Below are positions 25,860-31,667 of a DNA stretch of 31,667 nt, piece by piece. The DNA is from SABY01 sp964523795 (GTDB lineage: Bacteria > Bacteroidota > Bacteroidia > Bacteroidales > 4484-276): NCBI GenBank assembly GCA_964523795.1, contig CAZGAO010000063.1, positions 1-31,667 on the forward strand. Reading direction: 5' to 3'. Position 1 is the first letter of the stretch, and every line of letters begins with the position of its first letter. A program made the translations under genes and the position numbers. Under the pieces are notes generated by a model. It was not told the origin of the DNA and searched no databases. It was given only the letters and a program-made list of their open reading frames with translations.

Positions 25860-26088
25860 TTGTTTTCGCAGTTAAAACCACCAAAAAACTAATCCCCGAA
25901 AGTTATCCATTTAAATCTTACTCGATTTTCCTTTTTCAAACTTGGCGGTAACGGTAAATTGTATAAATGGTGGCCGATTGCGTGGCACTTTCCTGTCAAA
26001 CTGCAAAACTGTTCGAACGGGCTACAAACCTTGATATTTAGCACTTTACCTGCCCTTACTTAAAGAAAATGTTGGGCACAGTTATTCT
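25860..26088. other. Putative cassette end region left of the nuclease gene
   Basis: No gene seen. It contains GTTGGGCACA at 26071-26080, the perfect inverse of TGTGCCCAAC at 27235-27244 on the other side of the nuclease gene. It also holds a weak inverted repeat: 25953-25968 (GGTAAATTGTATAAAT) with about 26033-26050 (ATATTTAGCACTTTACC). AACGG at 25950-25955 resembles the AACG junctions of the array. A degenerate attC is possible but not convincing. Confidence 0.3.
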
Positions 26089-27204
26089 TTATTTATCAGT
26101 AATATAATCTTCTATTTCTCCTTCCTCAACACGTACCTTTAAAGGATCTTCAACTAAAATTGTCTTATGATTTCTTTTTATTTCAATATCTATGTTCAGT
26201 TTCAAATCACCTTCTTCCTTAAAATCCTTAGAAACTAGTTTCCAATGAATATTTATCGTTCTTGGGTCATGAATCGGCTTAATGGCAATATCATCAAAGC
26301 CCACTGAATCTTCCCCGACAAGTATAGTTGATTCAGGTACAATTTTCCCAGTCTTATTTTCTCCGTCTATAAAGGTATCGTAAGTATAATTAATTCTTGG
26401 AGTCAACAATCCACCGCCCTTAGTTATAGTATCAATCGATTTAAATTCTCCATCAAATTCTAAGAATATTTTATACTCCTCAATTGGTGAATTTCCAGTG
26501 TTATGAAGTCTAAAATAGAACTTACACCAACTATGGTTTATACTACTATCAAAAATTGAAGTGTGTTTTACGGAAATCATTTCATTCATTCTCTGCTGTT
26601 GCAACAATAAACTATTTAATCCGGGATTTGCTGGAATTATTTTTTGCTTATATTCAGTAAAGTTCTTTTGAAATGGAACTTTTATTGTAACCTCTTCTGT
26701 ATTATCATGAAATGTTAATCGGCAAGATTGATTAGTTTTAAAATTTTGACTTTTTAAATACCAATCATGTGTAGCTTTGTTTTCATCAATTAAGTCAACG
26801 ATATCTTCCCAGCTATATAAATGAACCTCAAATAACTTCTTTCCTTTAAATTCAATATTCTTCTCACGAATATATTCCTCAATTAAAGCATCTTTATTTG
26901 CGGTTGTTGCAAAATATAGTTTTTTCAATTTTGGTTTAAAACCTAATGCTTTTTTCAACTCTTTATCAATCTCGTTTTTTGTCAATTGTTTATGAGTATA
27001 TTCATCTTTCCCTTTGCATTGAATTCCAAAGTATTCAGAATCAAAATCAGGTATGCCGTAAACATCAACACCATGTTGAGCTTGACCTTGTCTTCCATTC
27101 TTTTTAATTTCAGGACAATCCCAAATCTCGCCCCAAAGTTTCTTGCATAAACTTTCAAAATCTGGCCAATTTTCAGGTTTTCTTAATTGTTGTGATGCTT
27201 TCAT
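26089..27204 (-). CDS. Mrr-like PD-(D/E)xK nuclease domain fused to a beta-rich domain (candidate defence gene)
   Basis: A 371-residue protein. Residues 8-145 resemble the restriction-endonuclease-like effector domain found at the N-terminus of several STAND/NACHT defence NTPases: WPDFESLCKKLW (E17), GRQGQAQHGVDVYG (D47), GIQCKGK (Q62-x-K64), then LTKNEIDKELKKALGFKP and LYFATTANKDALIEEYI. The E...D...QxK layout suggests a metal-dependent DNase. Here the NTPase is absent. Residues about 215-371 are rich in predicted beta strands (CKFYFRLHNTGNSPIEEYKIFLEF, NIHWKLVSKD) and look Ig-like, perhaps a binding domain; that is inference. The gene is visibly more A+T-rich than its neighbours and is bracketed by 10-bp inverted repeats, suggesting transfer as a cassette. 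No partner gene is adjacent. Confidence 0.7.
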   Translation of the reverse strand: MKASQQLRKPENWPDFESLCKKLWGEIWDCPEIKKNGRQGQAQHGVDVYGIPDFDSEYFGIQCKGKDEYTHKQLTKNEIDKELKKALGFKPKLKKLYFATTANKDALIEEYIREKNIEFKGKKLFEVHLYSWEDIVDLIDENKATHDWYLKSQNFKTNQSCRLTFHDNTEEVTIKVPFQKNFTEYKQKIIPANPGLNSLLLQQQRMNEMISVKHTSIFDSSINHSWCKFYFRLHNTGNSPIEEYKIFLEFDGEFKSIDTITKGGGLLTPRINYTYDTFIDGENKTGKIVPESTILVGEDSVGFDDIAIKPIHDPRTINIHWKLVSKDFKEEGDLKLNIDIEIKRNHKTILVEDPLKVRVEEGEIEDYITDK

Positions 27205-27237
27205 TTAGTTATCATTTTTTCGGAGCGACCTAATTGT

Positions 27238-27369
27238 GCCCAACGGTACACAAATATGGCTCTCAGCCGCCCACTTGCAGGAAGGTTTTTTGTGTTATGT
27301 ATGTTTCCTTTTCCAATCATTTCTCCAGATGCCCGCTAACCGGCTGTGAGCCATGATTTGCTGTTGGCG
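27238..27369 (-). other. attC-like recombination site (cassette B end)
   Basis: A 132-bp imperfect palindrome. Outer cores GCCCAAC (27238-27244) and GTTGGCG (27363-27369) pair over CCAAC/GTTGG. Inner arms 27251-27269 and 27341-27360 pair at 18 of 19 positions, with one mismatch and one extrahelical G (27355). On the minus strand the outer core reads GTTGGGC, a full match to GTTRRRY. Size, core and bulged base are the hallmarks of integron attC sites. Confidence 0.5.
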
Positions 27370-27595
27370 TTTCGTTGGTTATCATTTGACTATCTGATTA
27401 TTCTTACTTCAAACTCTCGCCAACAGTATATTTATACTCCTTGCTAAATTCTTTTGTAAACTGGAAAATAGCAAGGAGTAAATCGTATGTCGCTTTATAT
27501 ACAGGTAGTTCATTGTAATGTGCCATTTTCAAAAAAATCGACCGCTTCGCGGTAATAATCAAATAAATCAAATAGTCAAATGAATCGAATAAATT

Positions 27596-28237
27596 CTAAT
27601 CCCTCAAGCAACGGACAGAGAAACCCAACTCCTCATCGTAGCTGTTCCTGGTTACATTGCCGTAATCGTAGGACATGTACCGGTACCAGGCGTAATAGGT
27701 ATCGTCCTCAGTAGCACTCCACCAGTGACCGTTGCTCCCAACGTAGCTGAATGCCCCATTGCCGTCACGGCCGCCACCCGGAAGGGCTGTAAAGCCTGTC
27801 TCGTTTGTTGCACCGGTATTGGGTTCATACCATAACCCTGTTCCTGCTTCAATAGTTCCGGTAGCTTTTAATTTACCGCCTGCATTATCGCCTAAATAGT
27901 CAGCTAACTCTGTCCATTCATAATCACTTGGCAAATGCCAGCCTGTAGGGCAAACATTTAGGGCAGTTTGCCAGTCGTATAGGTAACCGTAAGTTTCAAC
28001 ATTACTGTTGTAATTATCATAAGCGCAATAGTTTCCACTTGATGGCGCATAAGCGAGGTTCTCTGCCATCCATTCCTGGTCGCCGATGACTACCGTTTGG
28101 TAAACCTTGCCATCTCTTGAATCAATAAAGCTGCTAACACCATTGTCATCATCATCTTTTTTGCAACTACTTGCAAAAATTAAGAATACTCCCATTACTA
28201 ATAATGGAAAAATCAAACAGTTTGTCTTTTTTCTCAT
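27596..28237 (-). CDS. FISUMP-domain lipoprotein, copy 1
   Basis: A 213-residue lipoprotein. The signal peptide ends in lipobox FASSC (C25), followed by KKDDDD, a Lys/Asp flank that in Bacteroidota can route lipoproteins to the surface. The rest is one Fibrobacter succinogenes major paralogous (FISUMP) domain: DSRDGKVYQTVVIGDQEWMAENL, YGYLYDWQTAL, CPTGWHLPSDYEWTEL, AGGKLK, NETGFTALPGGGRD, GHWWSAT and a final GFSVRCLRD. The domain has a C-type-lectin-like/formylglycine-enzyme-like look, and its function is unknown. The protein is identical to that of copy 2. Flanked downstream by the attC-like palindrome at 27238-27369. Confidence 0.9.
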   Translation of the reverse strand: MRKKTNCLIFPLLVMGVFLIFASSCKKDDDDNGVSSFIDSRDGKVYQTVVIGDQEWMAENLAYAPSSGNYCAYDNYNSNVETYGYLYDWQTALNVCPTGWHLPSDYEWTELADYLGDNAGGKLKATGTIEAGTGLWYEPNTGATNETGFTALPGGGRDGNGAFSYVGSNGHWWSATEDDTYYAWYRYMSYDYGNVTRNSYDEELGFSVRCLRD

Positions 28238-28325
28238 AATTTTAAAATTTAATTGTTAATACTCATTTTTCGTAATCTGTTTTTATCCATGTTTTAAGGC
28301 TGTGGCCAGGTCTTTTCCAATGAAT

Positions 28326-28456
28326 GCTAACGTTCCGCAAATATGGCTCTCAGCCGCTCACTTGCAGGAAGGTTTTTAGTGATATGTATGTTTCGTTTTC
28401 TAATCATTTCTCCAGATGCCCGCTAACCGGCTGTGAGCCATGATTTGCTGTTGGCG
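28326..28456 (-). other. attC-like recombination site (cassette A end)
   Basis: Paralogue of the site at 27238-27369. Inner arms 28338-28356 and 28428-28447 pair as in the first copy, with the same extrahelical G. The 3' core is GTTGGCG (28450-28456). The other core is degenerate (GCTAAC at 28326-28331; minus strand GTTAGC), close to but not a full GTTRRRY match. Confidence 0.45.
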
Positions 28457-28682
28457 TTTCGTTGGTTATCATTTGACTATCTGATTATTCTTACTTCAAA
28501 CTCTCGCCAACAGTATATTTATACTCCTTGCTAAATTCTTTTGTAAACTGGAAAATAGCAAGGAGTAAATCGTATGTCGCTTTATATACAGGTAGTTCAT
28601 TGTAATGTGCCATTTTCAAAAAAATCGACCGCTTCGCGGTAATAATCAAATAAATCAAATAGTCAAATGAATCGAATAAATT

Positions 28683-29324
28683 CTAATCCCTCAAGCAACG
28701 GACAGAGAAACCCAACTCCTCATCGTAGCTGTTCCTGGTTACATTGCCGTAATCGTAGGACATGTACCGGTACCAGGCGTAATAGGTATCGTCCTCAGTA
28801 GCACTCCACCAGTGACCGTTGCTCCCAACGTAGCTGAATGCCCCATTGCCGTCACGGCCGCCACCCGGAAGGGCTGTAAAGCCTGTCTCGTTTGTTGCAC
28901 CGGTATTGGGTTCATACCATAACCCTGTTCCTGCTTCAATAGTTCCGGTAGCTTTTAATTTACCGCCTGCATTATCGCCTAAATAGTCAGCTAACTCTGT
29001 CCATTCATAATCACTTGGCAAATGCCAGCCTGTAGGGCAAACATTTAGGGCAGTTTGCCAGTCGTATAGGTAACCGTAAGTTTCAACATTACTGTTGTAA
29101 TTATCATAAGCGCAATAGTTTCCACTTGATGGCGCATAAGCGAGGTTCTCTGCCATCCATTCCTGGTCGCCGATGACTACCGTTTGGTAAACCTTGCCAT
29201 CTCTTGAATCAATAAAGCTGCTAACACCATTGTCATCATCATCTTTTTTGCAACTACTTGCAAAAATTAAGAATACTCCCATTACTAATAATGGAAAAAT
29301 CAAACAGTTTGTCTTTTTTCTCAT
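28683..29324 (-). CDS. FISUMP-domain lipoprotein, copy 2
   Basis: A 213-residue lipoprotein with the same sequence as the gene at 27596-28237, including the FASSC lipobox at C25, the KKDDDD spacer and the single FISUMP domain (WMAENL, PTGWHLPSD, GHWWSAT, GFSVRCLRD). As the 1,019-bp block shared by both copies is identical, including 5' and 3' flanks, both should have the same promoter and expression. This copy is first in the array after the recombinase remnant and is probably the donor or product of a recent duplication. An assembly error that repeats one unit is the alternative. Confidence 0.9.
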   Translation of the reverse strand: MRKKTNCLIFPLLVMGVFLIFASSCKKDDDDNGVSSFIDSRDGKVYQTVVIGDQEWMAENLAYAPSSGNYCAYDNYNSNVETYGYLYDWQTALNVCPTGWHLPSDYEWTELADYLGDNAGGKLKATGTIEAGTGLWYEPNTGATNETGFTALPGGGRDGNGAFSYVGSNGHWWSATEDDTYYAWYRYMSYDYGNVTRNSYDEELGFSVRCLRD

Positions 29325-29419
29325 AATTTTAAAATTTAATTGTTAATACTCATTTTTCGTAATCTGTTTTTATCCATGTTTTAAGGCTGTGGCCAGGTCT
29401 TTTCCAATGAATGCTAACG

Positions 29420-29511
29420 TATGTGTATGTTCAATATTGATTATATTTCTGTTTTGTGATGTGTTTTTGTTGAACTTATTTTCCGGATCTGTTTGTGTAT
29501 GTTCAACGAAG
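29420..29511 (-). other. Possible attI-like region between recombinase remnant and first cassette
   Basis: The 13-bp word TGTGTATGTTCAA occurs at 29422-29434 and again at 29494-29506 (72-bp step). GTTGAAC (29469-29475) is the inverse of GTTCAAC (29501-29507). The block fills the space between the recombinase stop and the first AACG junction, where an integron would have its attI with integrase-binding repeats. Confidence 0.25.
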
Positions 29512-29907
29512 TTATGAAGAATCGAAGAAATCATCATCAAACGGGTTTTTGAATTTGGCAAAATCCTTTTGTGAAACATGGGTGTTCAGCCCGTTGGAGA
29601 AACTAGTATTTATTGAATCTTTCCAACTATTGTAATAAGTTCCTACGGGGTAAATTTCGGTGGTTAAGCTACTTTTAATCCGCTGATTTTGTTCGCTACA
29701 CGAAATTTCCTTTTCCCTGATCAGCTCCAAGATGTAATTGTTGATTGCTTCTTTACTTATGTACCAGAACTTCCGGCTCTGGCTCCAGGTGGTACTTTTG
29801 ATGGATTTTACTTTATTGATGAGTGCGTAATCCTTCTCAAATCGCAGGCTTACCACCGCTTTATCGCGGTGCGCGTCATTAGCCAATGTGATTAAAGGAT
29901 TACTCAT
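29512..29907 (-). pseudogene. Tyrosine recombinase (integrase) with internal deletion
   Basis: A 131-residue frame that looks like both ends of a Bacteroidota tyrosine recombinase without the middle. Residues about 15-70 (VVSLRFEKDYALINKVKSI..WSQSRKFWYISKEAINNYI) match the N-terminal arm-type DNA-binding domain of these enzymes. The last 25 residues (THVSQKDFAKFKNPFDDDFF) match the tail that follows the catalytic Tyr (normally TEIYTHVS...KIKSPLDDL). TEIY does occur at 92-95 but is separated from THVS by about 22 unrelated residues. The SAM-like domain and the catalytic R, K/H, R residues are missing, so it cannot recombine DNA. It may still be a DNA-binding protein. It lies directly upstream of the cassette array, in the same orientation. 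Confidence 0.65.
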
Positions 29908-30212
29908 TCGCTGCCTTCATTAATTTGAGAGGCCAAAGCTAAGAGTTATTTTTTAATGGAGCTACTAAAAATCAGGGGAAAGTAAAAATATTTACTCAAC
30001 AAAATAATTAAGGACGGAGAAAATGGCGGGTTTTCTCGGAAAACCACCGTGGGGCTGGGGAAATGATCTGTTGTACAGACGCGCTAATAGCGCGTCTCAG
30101 TCTCCAATGCTATTAAATCATGGGCGGGCTCTAAGCCATGCTATGACTAGTCAATATTTAGCAGTAGCATGGCTTTCGTAGTCATAGCATGGCTTAGAGC
30201 CATACCATTGCT
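29908..30212. repeat. Non-coding right edge of island with palindromes
   Basis: No gene seen. A perfect 9-bp-stem palindrome, AGACGCGCT / AGCGCGTCT with a 3-nt loop, is at 30077-30097. The 21-bp dispersed repeat is at 30128-30148 and inverted at 30180-30200, with a partial copy (GTAGCATGGCT) at 30165-30175, giving a hairpin of about 70 nt. This hairpin starts just after the dehydrogenase gene's stop and may terminate its transcript. Confidence 0.75.
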
Positions 30213-30998
30213 TTACTTAATCTCCTGCATCTTCCGTATTTGCTTCAATAGCACTTTTCGGGGTATTAATGGCAAAAGCGGCAGCGATGCTTTCATCCAG
30301 CCGGGCATCCCGGAATGCACATTCAGCTTTCCCTTTATCATTCCCTTGTAGCCGTCCATCGCTACCTTTTGCGCACTGGCTGTTTGCTTAAACAAAGCCG
30401 TTTTATCCATCCCCGAAATACGCCCAAATTCCGTTTCGGTGGCTCCGGGCATAAGGTTGGTAACCGTAATATTTGTATTGTGCAGCTCCTCGGCGATGGC
30501 ATTGCTAAAGGAGGTAACATAAGCCTTGGTGGCGTAATAAACCGCTTGCATAGGGCCGGGCATCAAGCTGGCGGTAGAGGAAACGTTGAGTATTTTCCCC
30601 GAATTGCGTGCTACAAAATCCGGCAGGAAAAAGCGGCACAAGGCCGTCAGTGCAACAATATTGAGATTGAGCATAGCGAGGTCGTTTTCCCATTCGCGCT
30701 CGTCAAACCTGCCTATGCCCCCAAAGCCGGCATTATTAATCAAAAAGTCCGGCATCAAACCTGCCTTTTTTACTTCCTGATAAACTTCCAAAGGAGCTTC
30801 GGGCAGGGTCAAATCTTTGACAATAACATAAACTGAAATCTTATATTTCTCTTCCAGTTCGCTTTTCAAGGTTTGCAGCTTTTCGCCGCTGCGGGCTACG
30901 ACGATTAAGTCGCCGCCTTTTTCGGCGTGGATTTGCGCCAATTCTTTTCCTATTCCCGATGAAGCTCCGGTGATTAAGGCTATCTTTTTTGTGTCCAT
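30213..30998 (-). CDS. Short-chain dehydrogenase/reductase
   Basis: A 261-residue classical SDR. The NAD(P)-binding TGASSGIG motif is at 10-17, with a basic residue after the second strand (ARS) that favours NADPH. NNAG is at 88-91. The catalytic set is S141 (NVSSTAS), Y154 and K158 (YYATK). Substrate loop and C-terminal region are typical of the DltE/YqjQ-like 'oxidoreductase of unknown specificity' group; the substrate cannot be told. Single gene, minus strand, marking the return to ordinary chromosome after the cassette island. Confidence 0.9.
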   Translation of the reverse strand: MDTKKIALITGASSGIGKELAQIHAEKGGDLIVVARSGEKLQTLKSELEEKYKISVYVIVKDLTLPEAPLEVYQEVKKAGLMPDFLINNAGFGGIGRFDEREWENDLAMLNLNIVALTALCRFFLPDFVARNSGKILNVSSTASLMPGPMQAVYYATKAYVTSFSNAIAEELHNTNITVTNLMPGATETEFGRISGMDKTALFKQTASAQKVAMDGYKGMIKGKLNVHSGMPGWMKASLPLLPLIPRKVLLKQIRKMQEIK

Positions 30999-31493
30999 TT
31001 AAATATTATTAAATATGAAAACATTCAATTATCATAAAGCACAACAGATTCTCGCAGTCATTGTTTTTGCTTTCCCGGTGGTGGAGGAATTACGAGGCAG
31101 TAAAAGGCCTGCATAGCAATTTCCACATTTCGATTTCTATCTCGCAAAGGACGCAGCGTATTTTTCAGGTGAAAAATTTATTTAGCTTAGATTTTAGCAA
31201 GGAATTGTTACTTTTGGCACTGCTCAGCGTTGTAACTTCTGACTTATCGTAATTGCAGTGTTGCATTCAAAACTCTTTGTGATACTTTGAGCCTTCGAGC
31301 CTTCGTGGCAAATTATTGATACATAGCCACTAAGGTCCGAAGGCACTAAGAAACACTAAGTTCTTCAGTATGGATTTTGCGGCATGTAGATTTACGATAA
31401 GATTGTTTTAAGTTTTTGATTTTAATCTTATGGGTCAGGAAGTCTGAGCGTTTGAAAAATTAATAATTATCAAACAAAAAACTTCGAGTAAAA
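30999..31493. repeat. Non-coding stretch with 'cactaag' inverted repeat
   Basis: No gene is supported. Arms 31274-31309 and 31326-31361 are imperfect inverted copies (GCCACgAAGG...CACaAAG against GCCACtAAGG...CACtAAG) around a 16-nt spacer. Repeats of the 'aaggcactaag' wording are scattered in many environmental genomes. A relic CGCAAAGGACGCAGCG word lies near 31143-31158. Confidence 0.6.
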
Positions 31494-31655
31494 ATGGGAT
31501 TTGTACCAATTAGTATTGAGGATTACATCAAAAAACACTTGAAAAGTAATTTGGATGAAAATGAAAAAGATTTGAGGGAGAGACTTAACTCATCCCTGGC
31601 TAATTACAAAAAAGGGGTGGAGATCTTGTATTACGCAGATTTACAGGTAATTTGA
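31494..31655 (+). CDS. Small hypothetical protein, possibly truncated by a stop
   Basis: A 53-codon frame from ATG 31494 to TGA 31653-31655 with a natural-looking composition: MGFVPISIEDYIKKHL, then an acidic/Lys helix (LDENEKDLRERLNSSLANYKKG). The helix-rich start resembles small hypothetical proteins that continue with a Cys-rich metal-binding part; here the frame instead ends. The codons after the TGA stay open to the window edge (Ser-Lys-Thr-Ala), so the stop could be a recent nonsense mutation in a longer gene. No database check was possible. Confidence 0.4.
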   Translation: MGFVPISIEDYIKKHLKSNLDENEKDLRERLNSSLANYKKGVEILYYADLQVI

Positions 31656-31667
31656 TCAAAAACAGCT

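Larger units (their letters stand above)
27238..28333. repeat. Tandem duplication, copy 1 (1,087-bp unit)
   Basis: Aligns with 28325-29420 at an offset of exactly 1,087. From 27315 to 28333 no mismatch was found on reading; five substitutions (27271, 27291, 27295, 27308, 27314) and a few more before 27251 lie in the attC-like left end. Contains one FISUMP lipoprotein gene. The 225-bp stretch 27370-27595 between palindrome and gene has no ORF; it holds a repeat pair ACTCCTTGCTAAATT / AGCAAGGAGTAAA around 27437-27483, which could form a stem. Confidence 0.9.
28325..29420. repeat. Tandem duplication, copy 2 (1,087-bp unit)
   Basis: Second copy of the unit at 27238-28333. Perfect identity as read over 28402-29420. 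Both copies end at the same GCTAACGT (28326-28333 and 29413-29420), after which the sequences part at once, so the right boundary is exact. Confidence 0.9.

Noticed and set aside
26071..27244. Insertion sequence flanked by 10-bp terminal inverted repeats
   Set aside because: The enclosed protein shows a nuclease fold, not a DDE or HUH transposase, no target-site duplication was seen, and the repeat words equal the attC-type core.
29370..29579. 69-codon minus-strand frame between the recombinase remnant and cassette A
   Set aside because: Overlaps the recombinase frame and crosses the repeat-bearing spacer; no domain pattern.

Overview
The window looks like a chromosomal piece of an anaerobic or facultative member of the Bacteroidota (probably Bacteroidales/Marinilabiliales-like). 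This rests on four things: '[FeFe]-hydrogenase' maturases, FISUMP and DUF4136 lipoproteins, TAnnTTTG-type promoter boxes, and the heavily fused hybrid sensor kinases. No rRNA, tRNA or CRISPR array was recognised.

Layout. 1-487: non-coding with an imperfect inverted repeat. 488-7749 (minus): a signalling operon of two large hybrid histidine kinases (REC-PAS-HK-REC-REC, then TM-HAMP-GAF-HK-REC-REC-REC) followed by a CheR methyltransferase. 7769-8380 (minus): uridine kinase. 8823-10130 (minus): DUF4136 lipoprotein and an outer-membrane barrel protein. 10377-12870 (plus): DUF3124 lipoprotein, a UPF0175/DUF3368 toxin-antitoxin pair and a secreted GEVED protein. 13295-15603 (minus): HydF-HydE. 15786-18940 (minus): a multi-PAS NarL-type kinase with its LuxR-type regulator. 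18977-19591 (minus): deoxynucleoside kinase. 19807-21798 (plus): a Tet(M)-like ribosomal GTPase. 21882-24831 (minus): PdxJ, DUF169, Fic and PpnP. 25027-25791 (plus): exonuclease III. 30213-30998 (minus): a short-chain dehydrogenase. 31494-31655 (plus): a small ORF at the edge.

The unusual part is 25.8-30.2 kb, an accessory island between xth and the dehydrogenase. Read on the minus strand it holds, in order: a tyrosine recombinase reduced to its N-terminal DNA-binding domain plus its C-terminal tail; a stretch with direct and inverted repeats; two FISUMP lipoprotein genes in a 1,087-bp tandem duplication; and an A+T-rich gene for a Mrr/PD-(D/E)xK-like nuclease joined to a beta-rich domain. 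The units meet at YAAC/GTTR-type core sequences. Two 131-132-bp imperfect palindromes with an extrahelical base lie at the ends of the FISUMP units, as integron attC sites do. The same 21-bp repeat occurs on both sides of the island. I read this as a decayed integron-like cassette array (a CALIN-like element with an integrase remnant) carrying a candidate defence nuclease.

Functional picture: the core genes cover nucleotide salvage (Udk, dNK, PpnP), cofactor synthesis (PdxJ), DNA repair (Xth), hydrogenase maturation and extensive phosphorelay signalling. Functions are inferred from motifs by eye; no database search was run.
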